64,000 bases of DNA, from NCBI GenBank assembly GCA_017992055.1, contig JAGOPK010000008.1, positions 124,001 to 188,000 on the forward strand, in the 5' to 3' direction. How positions within the stretch are numbered: the first letter of the stretch is position 1; the number at the start of each line of letters is the position of its first letter. The stretch comes from Burkholderiaceae bacterium (GTDB lineage: Bacteria; Pseudomonadota; Gammaproteobacteria; Burkholderiales; Burkholderiaceae_C). The notes under the pieces are model-generated. The model was not told the origin of the DNA and searched no databases. It worked only from the letters and a program-made list of their open reading frames with translations. Shown piece after piece: positions 45,233 through 53,973 of this stretch. Position numbers and translations under genes: made by a program.

Positions 45233-47012
45233 CCAGCCAGTCCTGGCGCCGCCGGGCCAGCGCCCGCGGCAGGCGCTCGACCAGGGCCAGGGCCACGCTC
45301 TGCGCCGCCTCGGCATCGCGGGGCGGCGGCGTGACGCGGCGGCTCAGCACGCGCTGGTCGCGCACCAGCAGCAGCTCGAACGGCTGGTCGCGGCCGACCC
45401 AGGCCTGGGCCTCGTCCAGCCGGCGCACACGCCAGCCGTCCACGGCCAGGATCTCGTCGCCAGCCGCCACGCCGGCGCGCTGGGCGGCGCCACCCTCCAG
45501 CACGGACTTGACCTGCACGCCGGTCAGCGGGCTTTCGGCCAGCTTCAGGCCCAGCGAGGCGGCCAGGCCGGCGTGCTCGCTGCGCCAGTCGATGCCGGCC
45601 TCGGCCAGGCGCTGGGCCAGCGGCAGCTCGGCCGTGCCATGCACCCAGGCGGCCAGCTCGGCGGCCAGGGCCTCGCCGCCCAGGCTGCGCGTGGCGTCGA
45701 GGATCTGCGCCTCGGTGATGGCGCCGTCGCCCGGGGCCGGGCCGCCGGCCGCGCTGTCCTGCCACAGCCGGCGCAGCAGCGCATCCAGCGAGCTGCGCTG
45801 GCGGCGCAGGCCCAGGTCCAGCAGCAGGGCCACCAGGGCGCCCTTGACGTAGTAGCTGACCGAGGCATTGGCCGAGTTCTCGTCGGGCCGGTAGTACTTG
45901 ATCCAGGCGTCGTGGCTGGCGCCGGCCACGCTCTGCACGCGGCGGCCCGGCGTGGCACGCAGGCCATTGACATTGCGCGCCAGCAGCTTCAGGTAGCGCG
46001 GCGCATCCACCAGGCCGGCGCGGCGCAGCATCAGGTCGTCGTAATACGAGGTCACGCCCTCGAAGAACCACAGCAGCTGGCTGTAGTTTTCCTGCTGGTA
46101 GTCCAGGCGCTGGAATTCGGCCGGCTTCAGCCGCTTGACGTTCCAAGTGTGGAAATACTCGTGGCTGATCAGGCCCAGCAGGCCCACATAGGCATCGCTG
46201 GCCGCCGGCTCGCCCTGCACCGGCAGGTCGCGGCGCGCGGCCAGCAGGGCCGTGCTGTGGCGATGCTCCAGGCCGCCGTAGCCATCGGCCGTGACATTGA
46301 GCAGGAAGACGTAGCGGTCGAACGGCGGCGCGGCGCCCTGCCCCGCTTCATCCGGATGCCACAGCGCCATCTGCGCCTCGCAGATGCGCTGCACATCGGC
46401 CAGCAGGCGGTCGCCGTCGAAGCGCGGCGCGGCGCCGCTGACCACCAGCTGGTGCGGCACGCCGCGGGCCACGAAGCGGCCGCGCCAGAAGCTGCCCAGC
46501 TCGAACGGATGGTCGACCAGCTCGTGATAGTCGGCGGCGTCGAAGGCCAGCGGCGTGCCGTCGGCGGCCGGCGCCATCGCCGTGGCCACCTCCCAGCCGG
46601 CCGGCAGCCGGCCCAGCTGCAGGCGGTGCGGCTGGTCCTCGCGGCCGACCACGCGCAGCAGCAGGCCGGTGCCGTTGAAGAAGCCGCGCCACTCGTCGAG
46701 AAAGGCCGTGCGCACCGAGGTGTCGAAGGCATAGACGCGCCAGCTCAGCGTCAGCGGCCGGCCCGGCTGCAGGCCCTGCAGCTGCCAGCGCGCCTTGTCC
46801 AGCGGCTGCACGCCCAGGCGCCGCCGGCCCTGGCGCGCCTGCAGGTCCGACAGATGGCGGGCAAATTCGCGCACCAGGTAGCTGCCGGGAATCCACACCG
46901 GCAGCGCCAGCTCCAGCGTGGGCGAGGGCCCCGGATCGGCCAGCGTCAGCGTGACGCGGAAATGGTGGCTGCGCAGGTCCTCGGCTTCAACGCGGTAGTG
47001 GATCATCGCCAT
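45225..47012 (-). CDS. M61-family metallopeptidase with C-terminal PDZ domain
   Basis: 595 residues. Glycyl-aminopeptidase-like (M61) catalytic domain with the zinc motif ISHEYFHTWNVKRLKP (HExxH) and the downstream FEGVTSYYDDLMLRRAGL, then a PDZ domain (LTGVQVKSVLEGGAAQRAGVAAGDEILAVDGW). No signal peptide is obvious, consistent with a cytosolic aminopeptidase. The first ATG at 47012 or the second at 47006 are both possible. Overlapped at its 3' end by the DUF3108 start. Confidence 0.88.
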   Translation of the reverse strand: MAMIHYRVEAEDLRSHHFRVTLTLADPGPSPTLELALPVWIPGSYLVREFARHLSDLQARQGRRRLGVQPLDKARWQLQGLQPGRPLTLSWRVYAFDTSVRTAFLDEWRGFFNGTGLLLRVVGREDQPHRLQLGRLPAGWEVATAMAPAADGTPLAFDAADYHELVDHPFELGSFWRGRFVARGVPHQLVVSGAAPRFDGDRLLADVQRICEAQMALWHPDEAGQGAAPPFDRYVFLLNVTADGYGGLEHRHSTALLAARRDLPVQGEPAASDAYVGLLGLISHEYFHTWNVKRLKPAEFQRLDYQQENYSQLLWFFEGVTSYYDDLMLRRAGLVDAPRYLKLLARNVNGLRATPGRRVQSVAGASHDAWIKYYRPDENSANASVSYYVKGALVALLLDLGLRRQRSSLDALLRRLWQDSAAGGPAPGDGAITEAQILDATRSLGGEALAAELAAWVHGTAELPLAQRLAEAGIDWRSEHAGLAASLGLKLAESPLTGVQVKSVLEGGAAQRAGVAAGDEILAVDGWRVRRLDEAQAWVGRDQPFELLLVRDQRVLSRRVTPPPRDAEAAQSVALALVERLPRALARRRQDWLDA

Positions 47013-47022
47013 GCACAGCGCA

Positions 47023-47475
47023 TCAGGTGCCGGCCGCGCCCATGAAGCAGCTCAGCGCCGCCAGCATCGACAGCCGGAAGCGCAGCGTCAGCCAGCGCTG
47101 CAGGCCCTGCACCGGATAGACCTTGCGGTCCACCGCGTAGCACACCAGCAGCATCACGCCGTGCACCACCAGGCCGGCGCTGGCCGGCATCATCACCGCC
47201 AGCCAGGCGATCAGCGAGGGCACCACGCCCCAGACGAACAGCGAGGCCGGTGGCGCGCTGAGCCGGAAGCCCAGGCCCCAGTGGATGCCGCCGAGAAAGG
47301 ACACGATGCTCGCCGCATAGGCCGACAGCGCCAGCGTGGCATAGGGATGGGCTTCGGCATTGACCACCCAGACCAGCAGCGCGCCCAGCACAAAGGGCGC
47401 CAGCCCCAGATGGCCCAGCAATCGGGCGGTGTCGGAAACGGGGGCCTGGTAGACCGGGACGGCGGCGTGGCTCAT
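47023..47475 (-). CDS. DUF3429 membrane protein
   Basis: 150 residues (MSHAAVPVYQ start at 47475; an alternative start lies 15 bases upstream). About four transmembrane helices: LLGHLGLAPFVLGALLVWVV, LALSAYAASIVSFLGGIHWG, LFVWGVVPSLIAWLAVMM, and AGLVVHGVMLLVCYAVD. The SFLGGIHWG block is the DUF3429 signature. Function unknown. Ten bases upstream of the protease start. Confidence 0.85.
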   Translation of the reverse strand: MSHAAVPVYQAPVSDTARLLGHLGLAPFVLGALLVWVVNAEAHPYATLALSAYAASIVSFLGGIHWGLGFRLSAPPASLFVWGVVPSLIAWLAVMMPASAGLVVHGVMLLVCYAVDRKVYPVQGLQRWLTLRFRLSMLAALSCFMGAAGT

Positions 47476-47526
47476 GGCGGTGATTGTCACCGCAGCGGCT
47501 TGGCAGCCGCTGACACGGGCTCGGCC

Positions 47527-48264
47527 TCAGCCTTTCTTGGCCACCGCCGCCAGGCGCTGCTCGATCTGCGCGGCCGGCACCGCGCCCGGCGAGCGCGTGC
47601 CGTCTTCATAGACCACCGCCGGCGTGCCCTGCACGCGGTACTTGCGGCCCAGCTCGACATTGCGCTCCAGCGCCGCGGTGTCGCAGCCGCTGCCGGCCTT
47701 GGCCGGCGTGCGGCCGTCGACCATCCAGTCGCGCCAGACCTTGCCCGGGTCGCGCGCGCACCACACGTCCTTGGACTTGGCGGTCGAATCCGGGCCCAGG
47801 ATCGGGTACAGGAAGTTGTAGATGGTCACGTCCTTCAGCGCCAGCAGGTCGCGCTCCAGGCGCTTGCAGTAGCCGCAGTTGGGATCGGTGAACACCACCA
47901 GCTTGCGCGCGCCCGTGCCCTGCTTGATGACCACCGCGTCCTTCAGCGGCAGGCTGGCGAAGTCGATCGCGGTGAGCTTGTCGATGCGCGCCTGGGTCAG
48001 GTCGGACTTGGTGCGGGTGTCGATGATCGTGCCCTGCACCAGGTGGTTGCCCTCGGCGTCGGTGTAGAGGATCTCGCTGCCAAGGCGCACCTCCCACAGC
48101 CCCGGGATCGGCGTCTTGCTGACCTCGTCGATCTTGGGAAAGTTGGGCAGGCGCTCGGCCAGGTTCTTGCGGATCGCCGCCTCGTTGGCCAGCGCGGGCA
48201 GGCTGGCGGCCAAGGTCAGCACGGCCGCGGCCAGCAGGCGGGTCCGGATCGGGGTCGGGAGCAT
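47527..48264 (-). CDS. dsbC: Thiol:disulfide interchange protein DsbC
   Basis: Periplasmic disulfide isomerase. 245 residues with a signal peptide (RTRLLAAAVLTLAASLPALA), the DsbC dimerisation domain (AAIRKNLAERLPNFPKIDEV), the thioredoxin-fold active site FTDPNCGYCKRLE (CGYC) and the cis-Pro region RVQGTPAVVYEDG. The ATG at 48264 is favoured over the TTG at 48279. A second Cys pair (VWCARD, GSGCD) is present as in E. coli DsbC. Confidence 0.94.
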   Translation of the reverse strand: MLPTPIRTRLLAAAVLTLAASLPALANEAAIRKNLAERLPNFPKIDEVSKTPIPGLWEVRLGSEILYTDAEGNHLVQGTIIDTRTKSDLTQARIDKLTAIDFASLPLKDAVVIKQGTGARKLVVFTDPNCGYCKRLERDLLALKDVTIYNFLYPILGPDSTAKSKDVWCARDPGKVWRDWMVDGRTPAKAGSGCDTAALERNVELGRKYRVQGTPAVVYEDGTRSPGAVPAAQIEQRLAAVAKKG

Positions 48265-48281
48265 CGGGGGCTTTCGCAAGG

Positions 48282-49442
48282 TCAGAGGTCCAGTGCCCGC
48301 GCGGTGAGCAGGCGCTTCACCGGCGGCAGGTGGTTCAGCAGAGTCATGCCGCGGTTGCGGAGTTCCCGCAGCAGCGGCTGCGGCTGGGCAAACAGCTGCA
48401 GCAGGCCGTCGGTGACCCAGGCCATGGCGGCCGTGGCGCCGGCGCGTTCGCGCTCGTAGCGGCGCAGCAGCAGCTCGTCGCCCAGGCCGCGCCAGGCTTC
48501 ACGCTCGGCGATGACCCGGGCCAGCGCGGCCACGTCGGCCAGGCCCAGGTTCAGGCCCTGGCCGGCCAGCGGATGCACCACATGGGCGGCGTCGCCGACC
48601 AGGGCCCAGCCGGGGCCGCACAGGCGATCGGCGCGGCCCAGCGACAGCGGCCAGGCGGCACGGCCGCCGGCCGGGGCCGCGGCGTCGTCGCCGGCCAGCA
48701 GGCGCAGCTGGCCGGCGGCACCGCCGGTGGCCTGGTTCAGCGCCTGCTCGAAATCGGCCAACGGCGCTTGCAGCCAGTGCCGGGCCTGCTCGGTGGGCAG
48801 CGACCAGACCAGGCCGTGGCCGCAGCCCGGCGCGGCCGCGTCCAGCGGCAGCAGGGCCAGCACGTCCGGCGCGCGGAACCACTGCCGCGCCACGCCCTGG
48901 TGCGGCGCATCGGCCACCAGGCGCGCGGCCACGGCGCTCTGGCCATAGGCATGCTGGGTCCAGCCCACGCCCAGCGCCGCGCGGGTGGCCGAGGCCTTGC
49001 CTTCGGCCAGCACGGTCAGCGCGCTGTCCTGCAGATCGGCCACGGCGGCCGGCGCGGCCTCGCTGCGGCGCTCCAGGTGCGGCGCAAAGCGGGCGGCGGT
49101 GGCCAGGGCCTGGTCCAGCGCCGCGGCGTCGACGATCCAGGCCAGGGCCTCGGCACCCTGCTGCCAGGCCGAGAAGTCCAGCAGCGCGCCGGCGTCGTCG
49201 CCCTGCACCTGCATGTCGTGCACCGGCGTCACCGCCGCCGGCGGCAGCGCATCCCAGACCTTCAGCGACTGCAGCAGCGCACGCGACGCGGCATTCAGCG
49301 CATAGGCGCGCAGGTCCGGGCCACGCGGCGGCGCGGCGGCCGGCTCGACCAGGGCCACGCGCAGCCCCTGGCGCGCCAGCGCCAGCGCCAGCGCCAGGCC
49401 GACGGCACCGGCACCGCGTATGCACACATCCTGTCTGATCAT
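48282..49442 (-). CDS. UbiH/UbiF-family FAD-dependent monooxygenase (ubiquinone biosynthesis)
   Basis: Predicted aromatic hydroxylase of ubiquinone synthesis. 386 residues: VCIRGAGAVGLALALALARQG (FAD Rossmann), and the UbiH-family signature GDAAHVVHPLAGQGLNLGLADV. Which ring position it hydroxylates (UbiH, UbiF or UbiM type) cannot be told. ATG at 49442 or an ATG 9 bases further upstream. Divergent from ychF; 17 bases upstream of dsbC's start. Confidence 0.9.
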   Translation of the reverse strand: MIRQDVCIRGAGAVGLALALALARQGLRVALVEPAAAPPRGPDLRAYALNAASRALLQSLKVWDALPPAAVTPVHDMQVQGDDAGALLDFSAWQQGAEALAWIVDAAALDQALATAARFAPHLERRSEAAPAAVADLQDSALTVLAEGKASATRAALGVGWTQHAYGQSAVAARLVADAPHQGVARQWFRAPDVLALLPLDAAAPGCGHGLVWSLPTEQARHWLQAPLADFEQALNQATGGAAGQLRLLAGDDAAAPAGGRAAWPLSLGRADRLCGPGWALVGDAAHVVHPLAGQGLNLGLADVAALARVIAEREAWRGLGDELLLRRYERERAGATAAMAWVTDGLLQLFAQPQPLLRELRNRGMTLLNHLPPVKRLLTARALDL

Positions 49443-49484
49443 GCCGGCCATTGTAGGAAGGCCGGTGTGACGGCAAGCGCCGAA

Positions 49485-49490
49485 TAAAAT
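49485..49490 (+). promoter_or_regulatory. -10-like TAAAAT upstream of ychF
   Basis: TAAAAT 45 bases before the ATG, within an A-rich AATAAAATC patch unusual for this GC-rich region. The -35 is not clear. Confidence 0.35.
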
Positions 49491-49535
49491 CCCGTCTTTG
49501 CGCCCGATCCTCGCGGCGTCCAGCGAAAGCCTTCC

Positions 49536-50630
49536 ATGAGCCTCAAATGCGGCATCGTGGGCCTGCCCAATGTCGGCAAGTCCACCCTGTTCAACGCCCT
49601 CACCAAGGCCGGCATCGCCGCCGAGAACTATCCGTTCTGCACCATCGAGCCCAATGTCGGCGTGGTCGAGGTGCCCGATCCGCGCCTGGCCAGGCTGTCG
49701 GAGATCGTCAAGCCCGAGCGCGTGGTGCCGGCCATCGTCGAGTTCGTGGACATCGCCGGCCTGGTGGCCGGCGCCAGCAAGGGCGAGGGCCTGGGCAACC
49801 AGTTCCTCAGCCACATCCGCGAGACCGATGCCATCGTCAACGTGGTGCGCTGCTTCGAGGACGACAACGTCATCCACGTCGCCGGCAAGGTCGACCCCAT
49901 CGCCGACATCGAGGTCATCCAGACCGAGCTGTGCCTGGCCGACCTGACCACGGTGGAAAAAAGCCTGCAGCGCTATGTCAAGGCCGCGCGCAGCGGCAAC
50001 GACAAGGAAGCCGCGGCCCTGGTGAAGGTGCTGGAGAAGTGCCAGGCCGCGCTCGACCAGGCCCAGCCGGTGCGCAGCATCCCGTTCGGCAAGGAAGAGC
50101 TGGCGATCCTGAAGCCGCTGTGCCTGATCACCGCCAAGCCGGCGATGTTCGTCGGCAATGTGTCCGAGACCGGCTTCGACAACAACCCGCTGCTGGACCG
50201 GCTGAAGGCCTATGCCGACGGGCAGAAGGCGCCGGTGGTGGCGATCTGCGCCAAGACCGAGGCCGACCTGGCCGACATGTCCGACGAGGACCGCGCGCTG
50301 TTCCTGTCCGAGATGGGCCAGGACGAGCCGGGCCTGAACCGGCTGATCCGCGCCGCCTTCCGGCTGCTGGGCCTGCAGACCTATTTCACCGCCGGCGTCA
50401 AGGAAGTGCGGGCCTGGACCATCCACATCGGCGACACCGGGCCGCAGGCGGCCGGCGTGATCCACACCGATTTCGAGCGGGGCTTCATCCGTGCCCAGAC
50501 CATTGCCTACGACGACTTCATCGCCTACAAGGGCGAGCAGGGGGCCAAGGACGCCGGCAAGATGCGCGCCGAAGGCAAGGACTACGTCGTCAAGGATGGC
50601 GATGTGATGAACTTCCTGTTCAACGTCTGA
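49536..50630 (+). CDS. ychF: Redox-regulated ATPase YchF (OLA1 family)
   Basis: Universal P-loop ATPase that binds the ribosome and modulates the oxidative-stress response. 364 residues with [14 protein letters not shown] (Walker A/G1), [30 protein letters not shown] (the NxxE variant region for ATP preference) and a C-terminal TGS domain ([20 protein letters not shown]). Normal length. Confidence 0.97.
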   Translation: MSLKCGIVGLPNVGKSTLFNALTKAGIAAENYPFCTIEPNVGVVEVPDPRLARLSEIVKPERVVPAIVEFVDIAGLVAGASKGEGLGNQFLSHIRETDAIVNVVRCFEDDNVIHVAGKVDPIADIEVIQTELCLADLTTVEKSLQRYVKAARSGNDKEAAALVKVLEKCQAALDQAQPVRSIPFGKEELAILKPLCLITAKPAMFVGNVSETGFDNNPLLDRLKAYADGQKAPVVAICAKTEADLADMSDEDRALFLSEMGQDEPGLNRLIRAAFRLLGLQTYFTAGVKEVRAWTIHIGDTGPQAAGVIHTDFERGFIRAQTIAYDDFIAYKGEQGAKDAGKMRAEGKDYVVKDGDVMNFLFNV

Positions 50631-50676
50631 ACCCGGCCGGCCGCGGCGCTGGCCCCCTCAACCCGAGCCTGCCGCC

Positions 50677-53600
50677 GTGACCGCCACAACCCCCTCCCCG
50701 GCAACGCCCGCTGCGCAGGCGCCGGTGCCGCTGTGGCGGCTGACGCTGTGGGTGGCCCTGGCCTATGGCGCCTGCGGCCAGCTGGCGGTGCTGCTGTCGT
50801 TTGCGCCCAGCTATGCCGCGCCGCTGTACCCGTCGGCCGGCCTGGCCCTGGCGGTGGCCCTGGTGCATGGCCTGCGCGCCCTGCCCGGCGTGGCCCTGGG
50901 GGCCTTTGCCGTCAACCTGGCGCTGAGCGGGCCGCGTGATCCCGGCGCTGCGCTCAGCTGGCTGCTGCCGGCGACCATCGCGGTCGGCGCCACGCTGCAG
51001 GCCGGCCTGGGCGCGGCGCTGCTGCGTCGCCTGGCGCCTGGGCCGCTGGTGCTGGGCGAGCTGCGCGAGGCCCTGGCCTTCTGCCTGGTGGCCGGGCTGC
51101 TGAGTTGCACCATCAGCGCCACCGTGGCCACGCTGGCGCTGGACCGGGCGGCGGTGCTGCAACCCGAGGACATGGCCACCACCTGGTGGACCTGGTGGGC
51201 CGGCGATGCGCTGGGCGTGGTGCTGGCCGCGCCCATCGTGCTGAGCCTGATCGGCCGGCCACGCGAGGACTGGGCGCCACGCCGGCTGACGCTGGCCGTG
51301 CCGCTGGCCGTCACCGGCCTGCTGCTGGCCGGGGCCACGGTCATCGTCGGCCGCTGGGACGCCGAGCGCACGGCCGGCGTGTTCGAGCGCGATGCGCAGC
51401 AGGCGGCCATCGCCTTCGGCGGCCAGCTGACCCAGGGCCTGCATGCGCTGGAGGCGGTGCATGGCGTGTTCTACGCGTCCGAGGACGTGTCGCTGGGCGA
51501 GTTCAGCCGCGCCGTCGCGCCCTGGCTGGCCATGCCGCTGGACATCCTGGGCATCGGCCATGCCGAGCGCGTGCCGCAGTCGCAGCTGGCGGCCTACCAG
51601 GCGCGTGTGGCCGCCATCGACGGCCGGCCGCTGCGCATCTTCGACCGCCGCGACGACGACCGCAGCCCGGCCCAGCGCAGCCAGGACGATGCCCTGGTCA
51701 TCCGCTACCTGGAGCCCGGCGAGCGCAATGCCGCGGCGCTGGGGCTGAACATCCTCAGCGTGCCGGCCGGCCGCGAGGCGGCGCAGCGCGCCGTCGTCGG
51801 CGACATGCCGGCGGCCACCTCGGGCTTCCGCCTGACCCAGGTCACCGGCGACGAGACCGGGGTGGTGGTCTACAAGGCCATCTACAGCGGCGACACGCCC
51901 AGCGACCCGGCGCTGCGGCCGGCGGCGCTGCGTGGCCTGGTGTTCGTCTCGCTGCGCCTGCCGCGCGTCATCGCCAGCGCGCGCCGCGGCTCGGCCGACT
52001 ACCTGGAATGGTGCCTGGTCGACCTGGGCGACGGCGGCCAGCGCCAGCGCCTGACCGGCCTGCCCGGCTGCGAGCGGCGCCTGGCCGGCCAGGCCGAGCC
52101 CGACCAGGCCCAACACCACCATCCGCTGCCGTTTGCCGGCCGCCACTGGGAGCTGATCCTCAGCGCGCCGCTGCGCTCGGTGCCCGACCTGGGCCGCGGC
52201 AATGCCTGGCTGTTCTCGATGGGCGGCCTGATCGGCAGCACGCTGCTGACGGCCCTGCTGCTCACCGTCACCGGCCGCACGCGGCGCATCGAGACCGCGG
52301 TGACGCTGCGCACCGCCGAGCTGCGCCGCGAGGTGGCCGAGCGCGAGCGCACCGAGTCGGCGCTGCGCGACAGCGAGCGCCGGCTGCGCAACATCGTCGA
52401 CCAGGCGCCGGTGGGCATCGTCTATGCCGACCTGGACGGCCGCGTGCGCGAGGCCAATCCGCGGCTGCGCCAGATGCTGGGCATGGACCCGGCGCTGGCC
52501 CCGCACCGGTCGGGCCAGGGCCGCATCGTCGACCTGATGCCGGCCGACGACCGCGCCGAGGCCAGCGCCGAGATGCGCCAGCGCGCCCGGCTACAGCACC
52601 ACGACGGCCAGGTGCTGTGGGTGCAGACCATCTGGCGCGTGCTGCGCGACGAGGCCGGCCAGCCGCTGCGCCTGGTGGGCGTGCTGGAGGACATCACCGA
52701 CCACCTGCGCCGCCAGGAGGCCGAGCAGGGCCGGGCCCTGGCCGAATCGGCCAACCGGGCGAAGAACGAGTTCCTGTCGCGCATGAGCCACGAGCTGCGC
52801 ACGCCGCTGAACGCCATGCTCGGCTTTGCCCAGCTGCTGGAGCTGGACCAGCGCCCGGCGCTCAGCGCCCACCAGGCCGGCTGGGCCGCGCAGATCCTGG
52901 CCGCCGGCTGGCATCTGCTGGAGATGATCAACGACACGCTGGACCTGTCGCGCATCGAGTCCGGCCAGCTGCGCCTGGATTGCGGCCCGGTGGCGCTGGA
53001 CGAGGTGCTGGCGCAGAGCGCGGCGCTGGTGCAGGCCGCGGCCGAGCGCCGCGGCATCCGCCTGCAGCAGCAGCTGGCGCCCGACGCGCTGCGCGTGCGC
53101 GCCGACGCCACGCGGCTCAAGCAGGTACTGACCAATCTGCTGTCCAACGCCGTCAAGTACAACATCGACGGCGGCCAGGTGCTGCTGCAGACGCGGCGCC
53201 TGCCCGGCGCGATGATCGAGCTGCGCATCAGCGACACCGGCCCGGGCTTCAGCCCCGAGCAGCTGGCCCAGCTGTTCCAGCCCTTCAACCGGCTGGGCCG
53301 CGAGCACCAGCCGGTCGAGGGCACCGGCATTGGCCTGGTCATCAGCCGCGGCCTGGCCGAGCTGATGGGCGGCTCGCTGCAGGCCGAGCCCGGCCAGGGC
53401 CAGGGCGCGACCTTTGTGCTGACGCTGCCGGCGCTGGACCATGTGGCGCCGCCGATGGCCACGTCGCGCGACGGCCTGATCGGCAGCGATGCGGCCGATG
53501 CCTACCGGCGCCGGCGTGTGCACTGCATCGAGGACAACGAGACCAACATCGAGGTGCTGCGCGGCATCCTGCTGCAGCGGCCGCAGGTGCGGCTGACGGT

Positions 53601-53895
53601 GTCCACGCTGGGCCTGGACGGCCTGGCGGCGATCCGCCAGCAGCGGCCCGACCTGATCCTGCTGGACATGCACCTGCCCGACATCGACGGCCTGGAGCTG
53701 CTGCGCCAGCTGCAGCGCGACCCGGCCAGCGCCGACATCCCGGTGATGGTGGTGTCTGCCGATGCCACGCGCGAGCGCGTGCAGGCGGCGCTGGCCGCCG
53801 GCGCCCGCCACTACCTGACCAAGCCGCTGGACCTGGGCCGCTTCCTGGGCCTGCTGGACGAATTGCTGGGCAGCATGGACACCGGTTTTGGCTGA
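50677..53895 (+). CDS. Hybrid sensor histidine kinase: MASE1, CHASE, PAS, HisKA-HATPase, receiver
   Basis: 1072 residues from a GTG start. Residues about 15-225 form a polytopic MASE1-type sensor (LWVALAYGACGQLAVLLSFAP, PLYPSAGLALAVALVHGL). A CHASE-like extracytoplasmic domain follows (GQLTQGLHALEAVHGVFYAS to VVVYKAIYSG), then a transmembrane segment near residue 520, a PAS domain (RNIVDQAPVGIVYADLDG), HisKA with SRMSHELRTPLNAML, HATPase (LTNLLSNAVKY, ISDTGPGFSP, GTGIGLVISRGL) and a C-terminal receiver (HCIEDNETNIEVL, LLDMHLPDIDG, VVSADAT, LTKPLD). No partner regulator gene is adjacent. The signal is unknown. Confidence 0.93.
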   Translation: MTATTPSPATPAAQAPVPLWRLTLWVALAYGACGQLAVLLSFAPSYAAPLYPSAGLALAVALVHGLRALPGVALGAFAVNLALSGPRDPGAALSWLLPATIAVGATLQAGLGAALLRRLAPGPLVLGELREALAFCLVAGLLSCTISATVATLALDRAAVLQPEDMATTWWTWWAGDALGVVLAAPIVLSLIGRPREDWAPRRLTLAVPLAVTGLLLAGATVIVGRWDAERTAGVFERDAQQAAIAFGGQLTQGLHALEAVHGVFYASEDVSLGEFSRAVAPWLAMPLDILGIGHAERVPQSQLAAYQARVAAIDGRPLRIFDRRDDDRSPAQRSQDDALVIRYLEPGERNAAALGLNILSVPAGREAAQRAVVGDMPAATSGFRLTQVTGDETGVVVYKAIYSGDTPSDPALRPAALRGLVFVSLRLPRVIASARRGSADYLEWCLVDLGDGGQRQRLTGLPGCERRLAGQAEPDQAQHHHPLPFAGRHWELILSAPLRSVPDLGRGNAWLFSMGGLIGSTLLTALLLTVTGRTRRIETAVTLRTAELRREVAERERTESALRDSERRLRNIVDQAPVGIVYADLDGRVREANPRLRQMLGMDPALAPHRSGQGRIVDLMPADDRAEASAEMRQRARLQHHDGQVLWVQTIWRVLRDEAGQPLRLVGVLEDITDHLRRQEAEQGRALAESANRAKNEFLSRMSHELRTPLNAMLGFAQLLELDQRPALSAHQAGWAAQILAAGWHLLEMINDTLDLSRIESGQLRLDCGPVALDEVLAQSAALVQAAAERRGIRLQQQLAPDALRVRADATRLKQVLTNLLSNAVKYNIDGGQVLLQTRRLPGAMIELRISDTGPGFSPEQLAQLFQPFNRLGREHQPVEGTGIGLVISRGLAELMGGSLQAEPGQGQGATFVLTLPALDHVAPPMATSRDGLIGSDAADAYRRRRVHCIEDNETNIEVLRGILLQRPQVRLTVSTLGLDGLAAIRQQRPDLILLDMHLPDIDGLELLRQLQRDPASADIPVMVVSADATRERVQAALAAGARHYLTKPLDLGRFLGLLDELLGSMDTGFG

Positions 53896-53904
53896 TTCCC
53901 GGCC

Positions 53905-53931
53905 TTAGCACTCCTTTTGGGCGAGTGCTAA
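53905..53931. promoter_or_regulatory. CIRCE operator (HrcA binding site) upstream of rpoH
   Basis: TTAGCACTC, nine bases, GAGTGCTAA: a perfect match to the CIRCE consensus with the canonical nine-base spacer. It ends 42 bases before the rpoH ATG. CIRCE is the operator of the heat-shock repressor HrcA, usually found before groES-groEL and hrcA-grpE-dnaK. Here it places rpoH under predicted HrcA control. Confidence 0.95.
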
Positions 53932-53934
53932 TAT
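53905..53934 (+). promoter_or_regulatory. Probable rpoH promoter, embedded in the CIRCE
   Basis: TTAGCA (53905-53910) and TAATAT (53929-53934) with 18 bases between give a plausible sigma-70 promoter whose hexamers coincide with the two CIRCE arms. Transcription would begin near 53941, leaving a 33-base leader. HrcA binding would directly block RNA polymerase. Confidence 0.55.
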
Positions 53935-53973
53935 GGATGGAACCAAATCGCTAGGGCCCAGTCCATAGCCACC

